Position numbers and translations under genes: made by a program
Source: Methanofollis ethanolicus
GTDB taxonomy: Archaea > Halobacteriota > Methanomicrobia > Methanomicrobiales > Methanofollaceae
Direction: 5' to 3'
DNA: 64,000 nt
NCBI RefSeq assembly: GCF_001571385.1
Contig: NZ_BCNW01000001.1
Location: forward strand, 2,457,470 to 2,521,469
Notes under the pieces: generated by a model
What the model was told of the DNA's origin: nothing
Seen by the model: only the letters and a program-made list of their open reading frames with translations
Databases searched by the model: none
Part shown: piece by piece, positions 8,615-15,636 of the stretch
Layout: every line of letters starts with the position of its first letter
Numbering within the stretch: position 1 is the stretch's first letter

Positions 8615-8690
8615 ATGCCGCGGGCGGCCAGTAACTCCTCCCCACTGATCCACCTCTCGGCGATTGGTCGCCTGAGCCCCCTCCAACATT
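8615..8690 (+). pseudogene. DUF3368 (PIN-like) toxin, N-terminal remnant
   Basis: ATG 8615 opens MPRAASNSSPLIHLSAIGRL, the first beta-strand of DUF3368 PIN-like proteins with the conserved SNSSPLIxLxxIG motif. Similarity ends after about 25 residues and the remaining acidic catalytic residues are missing. Together with the frameshifted UPF0175 gene just upstream this is a dead UPF0175/DUF3368 module. Confidence 0.6.
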
Positions 8691-8832
8691 CCGCCTGCGG
8701 TCTGCCGGCGGCAACCGCCCTGGCAGGGATGCTGGTTCATCCAGGCCTGGTGACGGGTTTTGCGCACCGCCCCCGGACCGGAGGTACACAAAGCACGGGC
8801 CCCTATAATACCCCAGATCCACTCGATTCAAT

Positions 8833-9135
8833 ATGACCGCTCACCTCCAGACCGATGACCTCAGGCGATTGCAGGAGCGAACGGCCTGGATCAGGAAGCA
8901 CTTCGGCGTGGAGCGGATCGGGATCTTCGGCTCCGTCGCCCGGGGGGAGAATACCCCGGCGAGCGATATCGACATCCTCGTCGAATTCGCGATTGGGAAG
9001 GCGACATTCCAGAACTTCATGGCCCTGATCGCGTACCTGGAAGACCTCTTCGGCCGGAGGGTCGACCTGGTCACCACAGGCGGGATCGATCCCTACCTCC
9101 GCCCGACAATCGAAGGCGCTTGTGATCTGGTGTGA
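8833..9135 (+). CDS. MNT nucleotidyltransferase antitoxin, copy 1
   Basis: A 100-residue MntA-like protein. IGIFGSVARGENTPASDIDI holds the complete GSx(n)DxD active site, and LEDLFGRRVDLVTTGGIDPY is the conserved C-terminal half. In this family the enzyme transfers AMP to a tyrosine of its HEPN partner. It is a close paralogue of the protein at 31739-32047, differing at roughly one residue in six. Its stop codon overlaps the GTG of the HEPN gene, which is broken. Confidence 0.9.
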   Translation: MTAHLQTDDLRRLQERTAWIRKHFGVERIGIFGSVARGENTPASDIDILVEFAIGKATFQNFMALIAYLEDLFGRRVDLVTTGGIDPYLRPTIEGACDLV

Positions 9136-9460
9136 GGCGTGAAGAGGTCTTCCTCCGCCATAGTGCAGAGGAGATGGCTTTCCTGGAGGAGCAATGCGGC
9201 GCTATCACCTTCGATGACCTCGTCCACGACGAGGTGCTCAAACGATCGGTTCTCCGGAGTTGATCGGCGAGGCGGCAAAGAACCTCCCCCCGCCTTTCAG
9301 GGAGGCGCACCCCGAGGTTCCCTGGAAAGCAATGGCAGGGATGAGGGACCGCCTGATCCATGCCTATCTGGGTGGGAGAAGCGTCTGGGACGTCATCACC
9401 CACGAGATCCCGGCACAAAAACCCCTGATCCATGCGTTGCTCGACATCTGCGATGCCTGA
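9132..9460 (+). pseudogene. HEPN toxin, copy 1, frameshifted
   Basis: GTG 9132 opens VRREEVFLRHSAEEMAFLEE and continues to VLKRSVLRS, where a stop appears. Compared with the paralogue at 32037, a net 7 bp are missing at about 9258-9260; the frame then continues as IGEAAKNLPPPFREAHPEVP and keeps the Rx4HxY motif (RDRLIHAY) and a complete C-terminus. The toxin is therefore disabled by one small deletion while its MNT antitoxin is intact. Confidence 0.85.
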
Positions 9461-9521
9461 GGGAAGGGCCGAGGGGCGGGGGCGTTCGGTCGGCACCATG
9501 CAAAGAGCCATATGGGATCAG

Positions 9522-9537
9522 GTAAGATACATCTTAC
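9522..9537 (+). promoter_or_regulatory. Palindromic operator before AbrB/RelE operon
   Basis: GTAAGAT-AC-ATCTTAC, a palindrome with perfect 7-bp arms, ends 9 bp before the ATG of the AbrB-like antitoxin. Swapped-hairpin AbrB/MazE antitoxins autoregulate by binding such sites, so this is the probable operator. Confidence 0.55.
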
Positions 9538-9546
9538 GGGACACCC

Positions 9547-9813
9547 ATGGACATTGGCATCACCAGACTGAGTTCGAAGGGGCAGATCGTCATTCCGGCA
9601 TCTATGAGGAAAGATCTTGTCGAGGGGACACACCTGCTCATCATCAGGGAGGGCGGCCGTTTTATCGTAAAACCCCTTGATGAACTGGAGCCGGAGCTAA
9701 AAGAAGACATTATCTTTGCAGAGAGAACAGAAAAGGCATTTAAGGAGTTTAAAAAAGGTACATTCACCAGAAAGAGCGATGTCGATTTTATCAACGATCT
9801 TGAATCATGGTGA
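9547..9813 (+). CDS. AbrB/MazE-type antitoxin
   Basis: An 88-residue protein. Residues 4-45 (ITRLSSKGQIVIPASMRKDL and onward) are a SpoVT-AbrB swapped-hairpin DNA-binding domain; the charged C-terminal half, KEDIIFAERTEKAFKEFKKG, is the likely toxin-binding tail. It overlaps the next gene by 7 bp. Autoregulation through the palindrome at 9522-9537 is inferred. Confidence 0.9.
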   Translation: MDIGITRLSSKGQIVIPASMRKDLVEGTHLLIIREGGRFIVKPLDELEPELKEDIIFAERTEKAFKEFKKGTFTRKSDVDFINDLESW

Positions 9814-10055
9814 CCGTTGCCTACGATGCGTCCTTCAAGAAAACGATCAAAAAGATCCGTGATCGCACGACGAAGAACCGGGTGAAGCAGCAGATCATCA
9901 GGATCGTCAATGATCCGGCGATCGGAAAGCCGATGAGGTACGGCAGAAAGCAGACGAGGGAGGTATATATCCCCCCATTCCGGTTATCATACTGCTATGA
10001 TCAGCAGAGGGATCTGCTGGTCTTTCTGGATCTGTATCATAAGGATGAACAGTAA
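9807..10055 (+). CDS. RelE/ParE-family toxin
   Basis: An 82-residue RelE-fold protein: N-terminal AYDASFKKTIKKIRDRTTKN, central GKPMRYGRKQTREVYIPPFR and C-terminal LLVFLDLYHKDEQ, the strand-and-tail layout of mRNA interferases. It is coupled to the AbrB-like antitoxin (7-bp overlap), and both frames are intact, so this module could be functional. Its 3' end converges with and overlaps the opposite-strand HicB-like frame. Confidence 0.85.
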   Translation: MVTVAYDASFKKTIKKIRDRTTKNRVKQQIIRIVNDPAIGKPMRYGRKQTREVYIPPFRLSYCYDQQRDLLVFLDLYHKDEQ

Positions 10056-10308
10056 CGCCTGACGATCCTTTGCCAGTGCTCTCTGGACCGACCTGAAGTT
10101 CTGTCAGGGATACAACCGTGATCTGCTCTCCGGCATCGATAGTCTCTTCAAAGTGGAGTTCTACGGCATCTTTGACATTATGCATGAGTTCGTCAAGTGT
10201 CGTGCCCTGCGTGAAGATGTCCACACCCATGCCCCGGGCACACCAGAACGCACCGTCAAAATAGCTATCAAATGTAACCAGCATGACCGGTGCCTCCTTG
10301 TAGTGCAT
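9907..10308 (-). CDS. HicB-like protein, copy 1, aberrant C-terminus
   Basis: From ATG 10308 (or 10284) the protein reads like a HicB antitoxin: VTFDSYFDGAFWCARGMGVD, TLDELMHNVKDAVELHFEE and ITVVSLTELQVG. The paralogue at 30659 stops about 10 residues after this point; here translation runs on for about 60 unrelated residues, antisense to the 3' end of the relE gene, and no HicA follows. The C-terminal tail is therefore probably junk created by a deletion that removed hicA. Confidence 0.6.
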   Translation of the reverse strand: MHYKEAPVMLVTFDSYFDGAFWCARGMGVDIFTQGTTLDELMHNVKDAVELHFEETIDAGEQITVVSLTELQVGPESTGKGSSGVTVHPYDTDPERPADPSADHSSMITGMGGYIPPSSAFCRTSSAFRSPDH

Positions 10309-10439
10309 AGTATGTATGCAATCATAAATCTGACGGGAGGTGCAGGACGGCAGGTAGTTGCCGGGGTTTTGCCTGTTTTTCGCGTAAATGCATTGTTGCC
10401 CGGCACATGGTTCACATGGGGAAAACCCACCTGATCCCA

Positions 10440-10890
10440 TCAGCCCCGAGCGTGCCTTTTTCCACGTGGAGAGATACCGGCGCATATCTCCACTCAAACC
10501 CGGAAACGCTCACCGTAATGACCCGATCTCCGCCTGCACTCCCTTCCCCTCCCCGGCCGCATGCGAGGGGTTGAAGGCGTTCGAATTACTCCCAATCATA
10601 CTGGCCGCCAGGGGGGCGGGAGAGCGCCCGGTATTTCGTGGGTTTCTCGAACGCTGCCTGCAGGGCCGGGATCGGCGGATCCCGGCGGTACGGGCCGGGA
10701 TTGGAGGGGCGACTCCCGGACCCGGGGATGATACGGGCGTATTTTGTCGGTGGGGGAGGGGGTCCGTGCGCCCCATTCCGGGGTTACCAGAGATTCAGGG
10801 CTTTTTCAGCGGGTGTGCCCGGAAATAACCACCCTTCATGGAGATCGGCAGGAGGGGCAAAGAGAAATCCACTTAAACCATTGCCGCAAA
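10440..10890. repeat. Family B intergenic repeat, copy 3 (10500-10760)
   Basis: A gene-free stretch before the polysaccharide locus. The block from about 10500 to 10745 repeats copy 2, including GTATTTCGTGGGTTTCTCGA at 10631 and 'gatacgggcgtatt' near 10730; its first 100 bp differ. Nothing coding is visible in 10309-10933. Confidence 0.65.
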
Positions 10891-10933
10891 ATAAAACGTG
10901 AATTTTCGCACATTCATCCGGAGCACCCCCACC

Positions 10934-11797
10934 ATGAAGACGATCATCCTTGCAGGCGGTTCGGGCACCACACCACCGGGAAGACCGATCAGCGAGGGCA
11001 GGTCCATGACCACCCCCCTGGCAGACCTCTGGCCCGGCCCCCTCCCCGTCCCCGCGGTGCGGACCGCCGACGAGATGCGCTGTGTGCTCGCCGACCCCGC
11101 GGCCCCCTGCGACGGCCCCCTGTACTTCATGTACCGCGACCTCGCCCTCACCCCGGAGGACCGCACCTGGCTCTATGAGCAGGGCATCAGGTTCGACCTC
11201 ACCGTGATCCCGCCAGCGACCCTCGGCGGCGAGTACGTCAAGACGAAGGGCCACTATCATCCTGAGAATGAGGCCGGTGTCGGCTACCCCGAGGTCTACC
11301 AGGTGCTCGCCGGCGAGGCGCACTACCTCCTCCAGATAAAGGACCTCTCCGACGTGGTGGCAGTGACGGCGCGCGCGGGGGACGTCGTGCTGGTGCCGCC
11401 GGGGTATGGGCACGTGACGATCAACGCGGGGGAGGAGGTGCTGGTGATGGCAAACCTCGTCTCGACGCGGTTTGAAAGTCAGAGCGCCACGCAGGGTGGC
11501 TTGGAGACCGTGGTGATGGCAAACCTCGTCTCGACGCGGTTTGAAAGTGAGTACGGGTTCTATGAGGAGAGGCATGGGGCGGCGTACTATGAGATGGAGG
11601 GAGAGGGATGGGTGAGGAATGCGCGGTACGGAACGCTGCCGGCGCTCAGGTCGGTTTCAGCCGGGGATGTACCGCAAACTCCTGTCATCCACCCAGAACA
11701 GCCGATCTATGACCTGGTGACGGAGAGGAAAAATTTGATCTTTCTGAATGAACCTGAAATCCAGATCTATGGCGACTGCACTTCCAAAAGAAACTGA
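10934..11797 (+). CDS. pgiA: Archaeal cupin-type glucose-6-phosphate isomerase, with internal duplication
   Basis: The conserved enzyme starts at ATG 11006 (MTTPLADLWPGPLPVP) and runs 263 residues. TKGHYHPENEAGVGYPEVYQ is the metal-binding cupin motif of archaeal phosphoglucose isomerases, which interconvert glucose-6-phosphate and fructose-6-phosphate. Two oddities: the in-frame upstream ATG at 10934 opens with 36 bp almost identical to the start of manC, and a 23-residue in-frame duplication (VVMANLVSTRFES repeated) disrupts the core after the cupin strands. It heads the rhamnose operon, supplying hexose phosphate. The C-terminus after about 11690 looks diverged. Activity is uncertain. Confidence 0.8.
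   Translation: MKTIILAGGSGTTPPGRPISEGRSMTTPLADLWPGPLPVPAVRTADEMRCVLADPAAPCDGPLYFMYRDLALTPEDRTWLYEQGIRFDLTVIPPATLGGEYVKTKGHYHPENEAGVGYPEVYQVLAGEAHYLLQIKDLSDVVAVTARAGDVVLVPPGYGHVTINAGEEVLVMANLVSTRFESQSATQGGLETVVMANLVSTRFESEYGFYEERHGAAYYEMEGEGWVRNARYGTLPALRSVSAGDVPQTPVIHPEQPIYDLVTERKNLIFLNEPEIQIYGDCTSKRN
11442..11548 (+). repeat. 38-bp direct repeat, 69-bp offset, inside pgiA
   Basis: The 38 bp at 11442-11479 recur identically at 11511-11548, separated by 31 bp. Because the offset is 69 bp the insertion is in frame and adds 23 residues (QSATQGGLETVV then MANLVSTRFES). Confidence 0.9.
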
Positions 11798-11842
11798 ATA
11801 AAATGATTTCTACTGATTTGCGATGGGAAAAAATAGGAAGGA

Positions 11843-12352
11843 TTGATACACATGAAGAATAATCATATGCCGATGAAACCGGCACAGATCGAAGGCGTAC
11901 GGATCAAGATGCTCAAGGTCATTCCCGATGAGCGCGGCTGGTTGATGGAGATCCTCCGCTGCGACGACGAGATCTTCGAGCAGTTCGGGCAGGTCTACTG
12001 CACGACGGCGTACCCCGGCGTCGTCAAGGCCTGGCACTATCACAAGAAACAGACCGACAACTTCACCTGCGTCCACGGCATGATGAAGGTGGCGCTCTTT
12101 GACGCCCGCAAGGACTCGCCCACCTCTGGGGCGCTCATGGAACTCTTTGTCGGGGAGAAGAACCCGGTCCTGATCAGCGTCCCGCCTGGCGTCTACCACG
12201 GCTTCAAGGGGATCGGCACCGAGACGGCATTCTTCGTCAGCATCCCGACCCTCCCGTACAACTACAAGGAGCCGGACGAGTTCCGTCTGCCCCCTGACAC
12301 TCCCGATATCCCGTACGACTGGGGCCTGACCCCCGGCCTCAAGCACGGATAA
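11843..12352 (+). CDS. rfbC: dTDP-4-dehydrorhamnose 3,5-epimerase
   Basis: A 169-residue cupin-fold epimerase. PDERGWLMEILRCDDEIFEQ is the family N-terminus, VVKAWHYHKKQTDNF carries the catalytic histidine region and ISVPPGVYHGF is the conserved loop. It converts dTDP-4-keto-6-deoxyglucose to dTDP-4-keto-rhamnose. The family start is probably one of the ATGs at 11852 to 11873 rather than 11843. It is the first of four contiguous dTDP-rhamnose genes. Confidence 0.93.
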   Translation: MIHMKNNHMPMKPAQIEGVRIKMLKVIPDERGWLMEILRCDDEIFEQFGQVYCTTAYPGVVKAWHYHKKQTDNFTCVHGMMKVALFDARKDSPTSGALMELFVGEKNPVLISVPPGVYHGFKGIGTETAFFVSIPTLPYNYKEPDEFRLPPDTPDIPYDWGLTPGLKHG

Positions 12353-12365
12353 GGGGGAGTACACC

Positions 12366-13331
12366 ATGCAGCACCTCCTCGTCACCGGCGGCTCCGGGTT
12401 CATCGGCAGCAACTTCATCCGCCATATGCTCGCCCGGCACCCGGACCTCGATATCGTCAACCTGGATGTCCTGACCTATGCCGGGAACCAGGCGAACCTG
12501 CAGGACATCCAGGACGATCCCAGGTACACCTTTGTGAAGGGCGACATCTGCGACGCCTCCCTCGTCTCTGCGGTGATGCGGGAGCACGCCATCGACACCG
12601 TCGTCCACTTTGCCGCGGAGAGCCATGTCGACCGCTCGATCGCGGACGGCTCGGCTTTTGTCAGGACCAATGTGCTCGGCACGCACACCCTCCTCCACGC
12701 GGCGCATATGCACGGGGTCGAGCGGTTCGTCCACATCTCCACCGACGAGGTGTACGGGAGCACGGTCGACGGCTCCTTCAGGGAGACAGACAACCTGAAC
12801 CCTTCAAGCCCGTACTCCTCCAGCAAGGCCGGGTCAGACCTCCTGGCACGCTCCTATTTCATCACCCACGGCCTTCCGGTGATCGTCACCCGGTGCACCA
12901 ACAACTACGGGCCGTACCAGTTCCCTGAGAAACTGATCCCCCTCTTCGTGACCAACCTCCTGCAGGGGAAGAAGGTGCCTGTCTACGGCACCGGCAAAAA
13001 CATCCGCGACTGGCTCTATGTCCTCGACCACTGCCGCGCGATCGACTTCGTTCTGGAGCACGGCGAACCCGGCGAGGTCTACAACATCGGCGGCGGCGAG
13101 GAGAAGACGAACCTTGAGATCACCCACAGGATCCTCGACCTCCTCGGGAAGGACGAGTCGTACATCGAGCATGTTCCGGACCGGAAAGGGCACGACCTCA
13201 GGTACTCGCTGGACTACACAAAACTCAGGGCCCTCGGCTGGGAGCCGGAGTATGACTTCGAGACGGCGCTGAAGGCGACGGTCAGGTGGTACGTGGAGAA
13301 TGAATGGTGGTGGCGGCCATTACTCCACTGA
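12366..13331 (+). CDS. rfbB: dTDP-glucose 4,6-dehydratase
   Basis: A 321-residue extended short-chain dehydrogenase. GGSGFIGSNFIRHML (residues 8-22) is the NAD-binding glycine motif, HFAAESHVDRSI and STDEVYGS are RmlB signatures, and YSSSKAGSD holds the catalytic YxxxK. It makes dTDP-4-keto-6-deoxyglucose. The 3' end overlaps the next gene by 28 bp in another frame, and the spacing from rfbC is 13 bp with a GGGGGAG ribosome-binding site. Confidence 0.96.
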   Translation: MQHLLVTGGSGFIGSNFIRHMLARHPDLDIVNLDVLTYAGNQANLQDIQDDPRYTFVKGDICDASLVSAVMREHAIDTVVHFAAESHVDRSIADGSAFVRTNVLGTHTLLHAAHMHGVERFVHISTDEVYGSTVDGSFRETDNLNPSSPYSSSKAGSDLLARSYFITHGLPVIVTRCTNNYGPYQFPEKLIPLFVTNLLQGKKVPVYGTGKNIRDWLYVLDHCRAIDFVLEHGEPGEVYNIGGGEEKTNLEITHRILDLLGKDESYIEHVPDRKGHDLRYSLDYTKLRALGWEPEYDFETALKATVRWYVENEWWWRPLLH

Positions 13332-14128
13332 AGGTCCTGATCATCGGGGCCTACGGGATGCTCGGGCACGACCTGCAGGCGGCCTTCCCTGCGGCCACGC
13401 TCTGCGGCCACCAGGACCTCGACATCACCGACGAGGCCGCGGTGGAGAGGTACATCCGGAGGGTGAGGCCCGCCCTCGTCATCAACGCCGCCGCCTACAC
13501 CGACGTGGACGGCTGCGAGGAGAAACGGGACCTCGCCTTTGCCGTCAACGGCGAGGCGCCTGGCCACATCGCCGCCGCCTGCCAGGAGGTCGGTGCGATT
13601 CTCGTCCACTACAGTACCGACTATGTCTTCGACGGCGCGAAGACGTCGTATGTAGAATCAGACAAAACGAACCCTATCAATGTCTACGGGGCGTCGAAGC
13701 TCCGTGGCGAGGAGGAGATCGCGCGGTGCATGGACGACTACCGGATCATCCGCACCTCCTGGCTCTTCGGCCTCCACGGGAAGAACTTCGTCGACACGAT
13801 CCTCGGCCTCTCGCAGAGGATGGATCAGGTGCGGGTGGTGGACGACCAGGTGGGCAAGCCCACGTACACGCGAGACCTCGCAGAGAAGACGGCGGAGATC
13901 GTCGGGTGCCCCCCCGGCATCTACCATATCACCAACGACGGCGTCTGCTCCTGGTACGAGTTTGCCAGCGCCTTCATCGACAACGCCGTCCCCTGTTCGA
14001 GCGCAGAGTTCCCCCGCAAGGCAAAGCGGCCCGCGTACTCCGTGCTCGTGAACACGAAGACCCCCCCTCTCAGGCACTGGAGGGAGGCTCTTGCCGACTA
14101 TCTTATAGAGAGACGTGATCGATCATGA
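13304..14128 (+). CDS. rfbD: dTDP-4-dehydrorhamnose reductase
   Basis: A 274-residue RmlD-type reductase: GAYGMLGHDLQ is the cofactor glycine motif, VINAAAYTDVDGCEE and YSTDYVFDG are RmlD signatures, and YGASKLRGE carries YxxxK. It performs the last step to dTDP-L-rhamnose. Start ATG 13304 lies inside rfbB; a possible later start at 13337 would drop non-conserved residues only. It overlaps rfbA by 4 bp. Confidence 0.96.
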   Translation: MVVAAITPLKVLIIGAYGMLGHDLQAAFPAATLCGHQDLDITDEAAVERYIRRVRPALVINAAAYTDVDGCEEKRDLAFAVNGEAPGHIAAACQEVGAILVHYSTDYVFDGAKTSYVESDKTNPINVYGASKLRGEEEIARCMDDYRIIRTSWLFGLHGKNFVDTILGLSQRMDQVRVVDDQVGKPTYTRDLAEKTAEIVGCPPGIYHITNDGVCSWYEFASAFIDNAVPCSSAEFPRKAKRPAYSVLVNTKTPPLRHWREALADYLIERRDRS

Positions 14129-14847
14129 AAGGAGTCATTCTTGCCGGCGGGACGGGTTCCCGCCTCTACCCCCTCACCAAGGTGACAAACAAGCACCTGC
14201 TGCCCGTCTATGACAAGCCGATGATCTGCTACCCCCTCCAGACCCTGATGGACGCCGGGATCGACGACATCCTCATCGTCTCCGGACGGGGGCATGTCGG
14301 CCACTTCCTCGAACTGCTGGGCTCCGGTTCAGATATGGGTGTGAGACTCTCCTACGAGATCCAGGAAGGGGCCGGCGGCATCGCCCAGGCCCTCGGGCTT
14401 GCGAAGCGCTGGTCCAACGGCGACGACCTCGCCGTCATCCTCGGCGACAACATCTTCGAGGACTCGGTGAGGGATGCCGTCGAATCCTTCGAGGGTGGGG
14501 CGCGGGTCTTCCTGAAGGAGGTGCTGGACGCCCACCGCTTCGGGGTCGCCGAGGTAGCGGGCGACAGGATCGTCTCTATCGAGGAGAAGCCGGAGAAGCC
14601 GAAGTCGAACCTCGCTGTCACGGGGTTGTACCTCTACGACCACCGGGTCTTCGACGTCATCAAGACGCTCAAGCCCTCGGGCCGGGGCGAGCTTGAGATC
14701 ACCGACGTGAACAACGCCTATATCGGGCAGGGTGAGATGGGTTTCTCGGTGCTCCGCGGGTTCTGGAGCGATGCCGGGACGTTTGATAGTTTGTTGAGGG
14801 CGAGTCAAATGGTTAAAAAACATATGAGAGATGAAAAAGTAAATTAG
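14125..14847 (+). CDS. rfbA: Glucose-1-phosphate thymidylyltransferase (short form)
   Basis: A 240-residue nucleotidyltransferase starting MKGVILAGGTGSRLYPLTKV, with the substrate motifs IQEGAGGIAQALGL and VILGDNIFEDS. It lacks the roughly 50-residue C-terminus of bacterial RmlA, as many archaeal versions do. It produces dTDP-glucose for the pathway, so all four rhamnose steps are encoded together. The local base composition switches to AT-rich just after its stop. Confidence 0.95.
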   Translation: MKGVILAGGTGSRLYPLTKVTNKHLLPVYDKPMICYPLQTLMDAGIDDILIVSGRGHVGHFLELLGSGSDMGVRLSYEIQEGAGGIAQALGLAKRWSNGDDLAVILGDNIFEDSVRDAVESFEGGARVFLKEVLDAHRFGVAEVAGDRIVSIEEKPEKPKSNLAVTGLYLYDHRVFDVIKTLKPSGRGELEITDVNNAYIGQGEMGFSVLRGFWSDAGTFDSLLRASQMVKKHMRDEKVN

Positions 14848-14897
14848 GTTATTCGAGGATAAAAATTACTGAAATTTAAAAATGAAGGAGAAAAGAG

Positions 14898-15572
14898 ATG
14901 ACAAAAGAGGATATGTACAATGAAAAGAGTAATATTTACTATTCGAATATTCGATGGGATATAATCGACCTAATACCAGAAGGGAATCATAAAGTACTGG
15001 AAGTTGGGTGTGGCGCAGGGAATACCCTGATAAAATTAAAAGAGATCCATAAAGCCCAGGAGATATATGGTTTGGAAATGAATGAAGAGATCGTACAAGG
15101 ACATATCAAAGATATCAACAAAGTGATTGTTGGAGATATCGAACAGATAGATCCATCATTTCCAGAAGAATTTTTTGATTATATCATATTCGGGGATGTC
15201 TTAGAACATTTAATTGAACCAGAAAAGATTTTGAAAAAATACACGCGGTATCTTAAAAAGAATGGAATGATTGTTGCAAGCATCCCCAACATAAAAAATT
15301 ATACTGTACTGTTCGATTTATTAGTCCGAGATAAATTTGAATACAAAGATTCAGGCATCTTAGACCGGACTCACTTGAGATTTTTTACAAAGAGAGAAAT
15401 AATCAACATGTTCGAGAGGTCTAACCTGGATATATCGAAAATAAGATCAAATCTTAGTTTTCCAATGAATATTGTAGACAAAATGCTGGGCCATTTTATA
15501 AGTCGTCACAGACTGCCTAGTTCTTCATTTTTCACGATCCAATATATTGTCTGTGCAAAGAGGATGACATAA
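14898..15572 (+). CDS. SAM-dependent methyltransferase
   Basis: A 224-residue class I methyltransferase. VLEVGCGAGNTLIKL (residues 34-48) is the SAM-binding motif I, FDYIIFGDVLEHLIEPEKIL is motif IV, and LKKNGMIVASIPNIKNYTVL is the post-strand region. In a polysaccharide locus it probably methylates a sugar, but the acceptor cannot be predicted. Base composition is clearly more AT-rich than in the rfb genes upstream, marking the left edge of the island. Confidence 0.85.
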   Translation: MTKEDMYNEKSNIYYSNIRWDIIDLIPEGNHKVLEVGCGAGNTLIKLKEIHKAQEIYGLEMNEEIVQGHIKDINKVIVGDIEQIDPSFPEEFFDYIIFGDVLEHLIEPEKILKKYTRYLKKNGMIVASIPNIKNYTVLFDLLVRDKFEYKDSGILDRTHLRFFTKREIINMFERSNLDISKIRSNLSFPMNIVDKMLGHFISRHRLPSSSFFTIQYIVCAKRMT

Positions 15573-15636
15573 TTTTTCAGTAGTGCTTTTTATCGTTATA
15601 TAATTCATACTTTCAAAGAACCAAAGGAGTAAGCAC

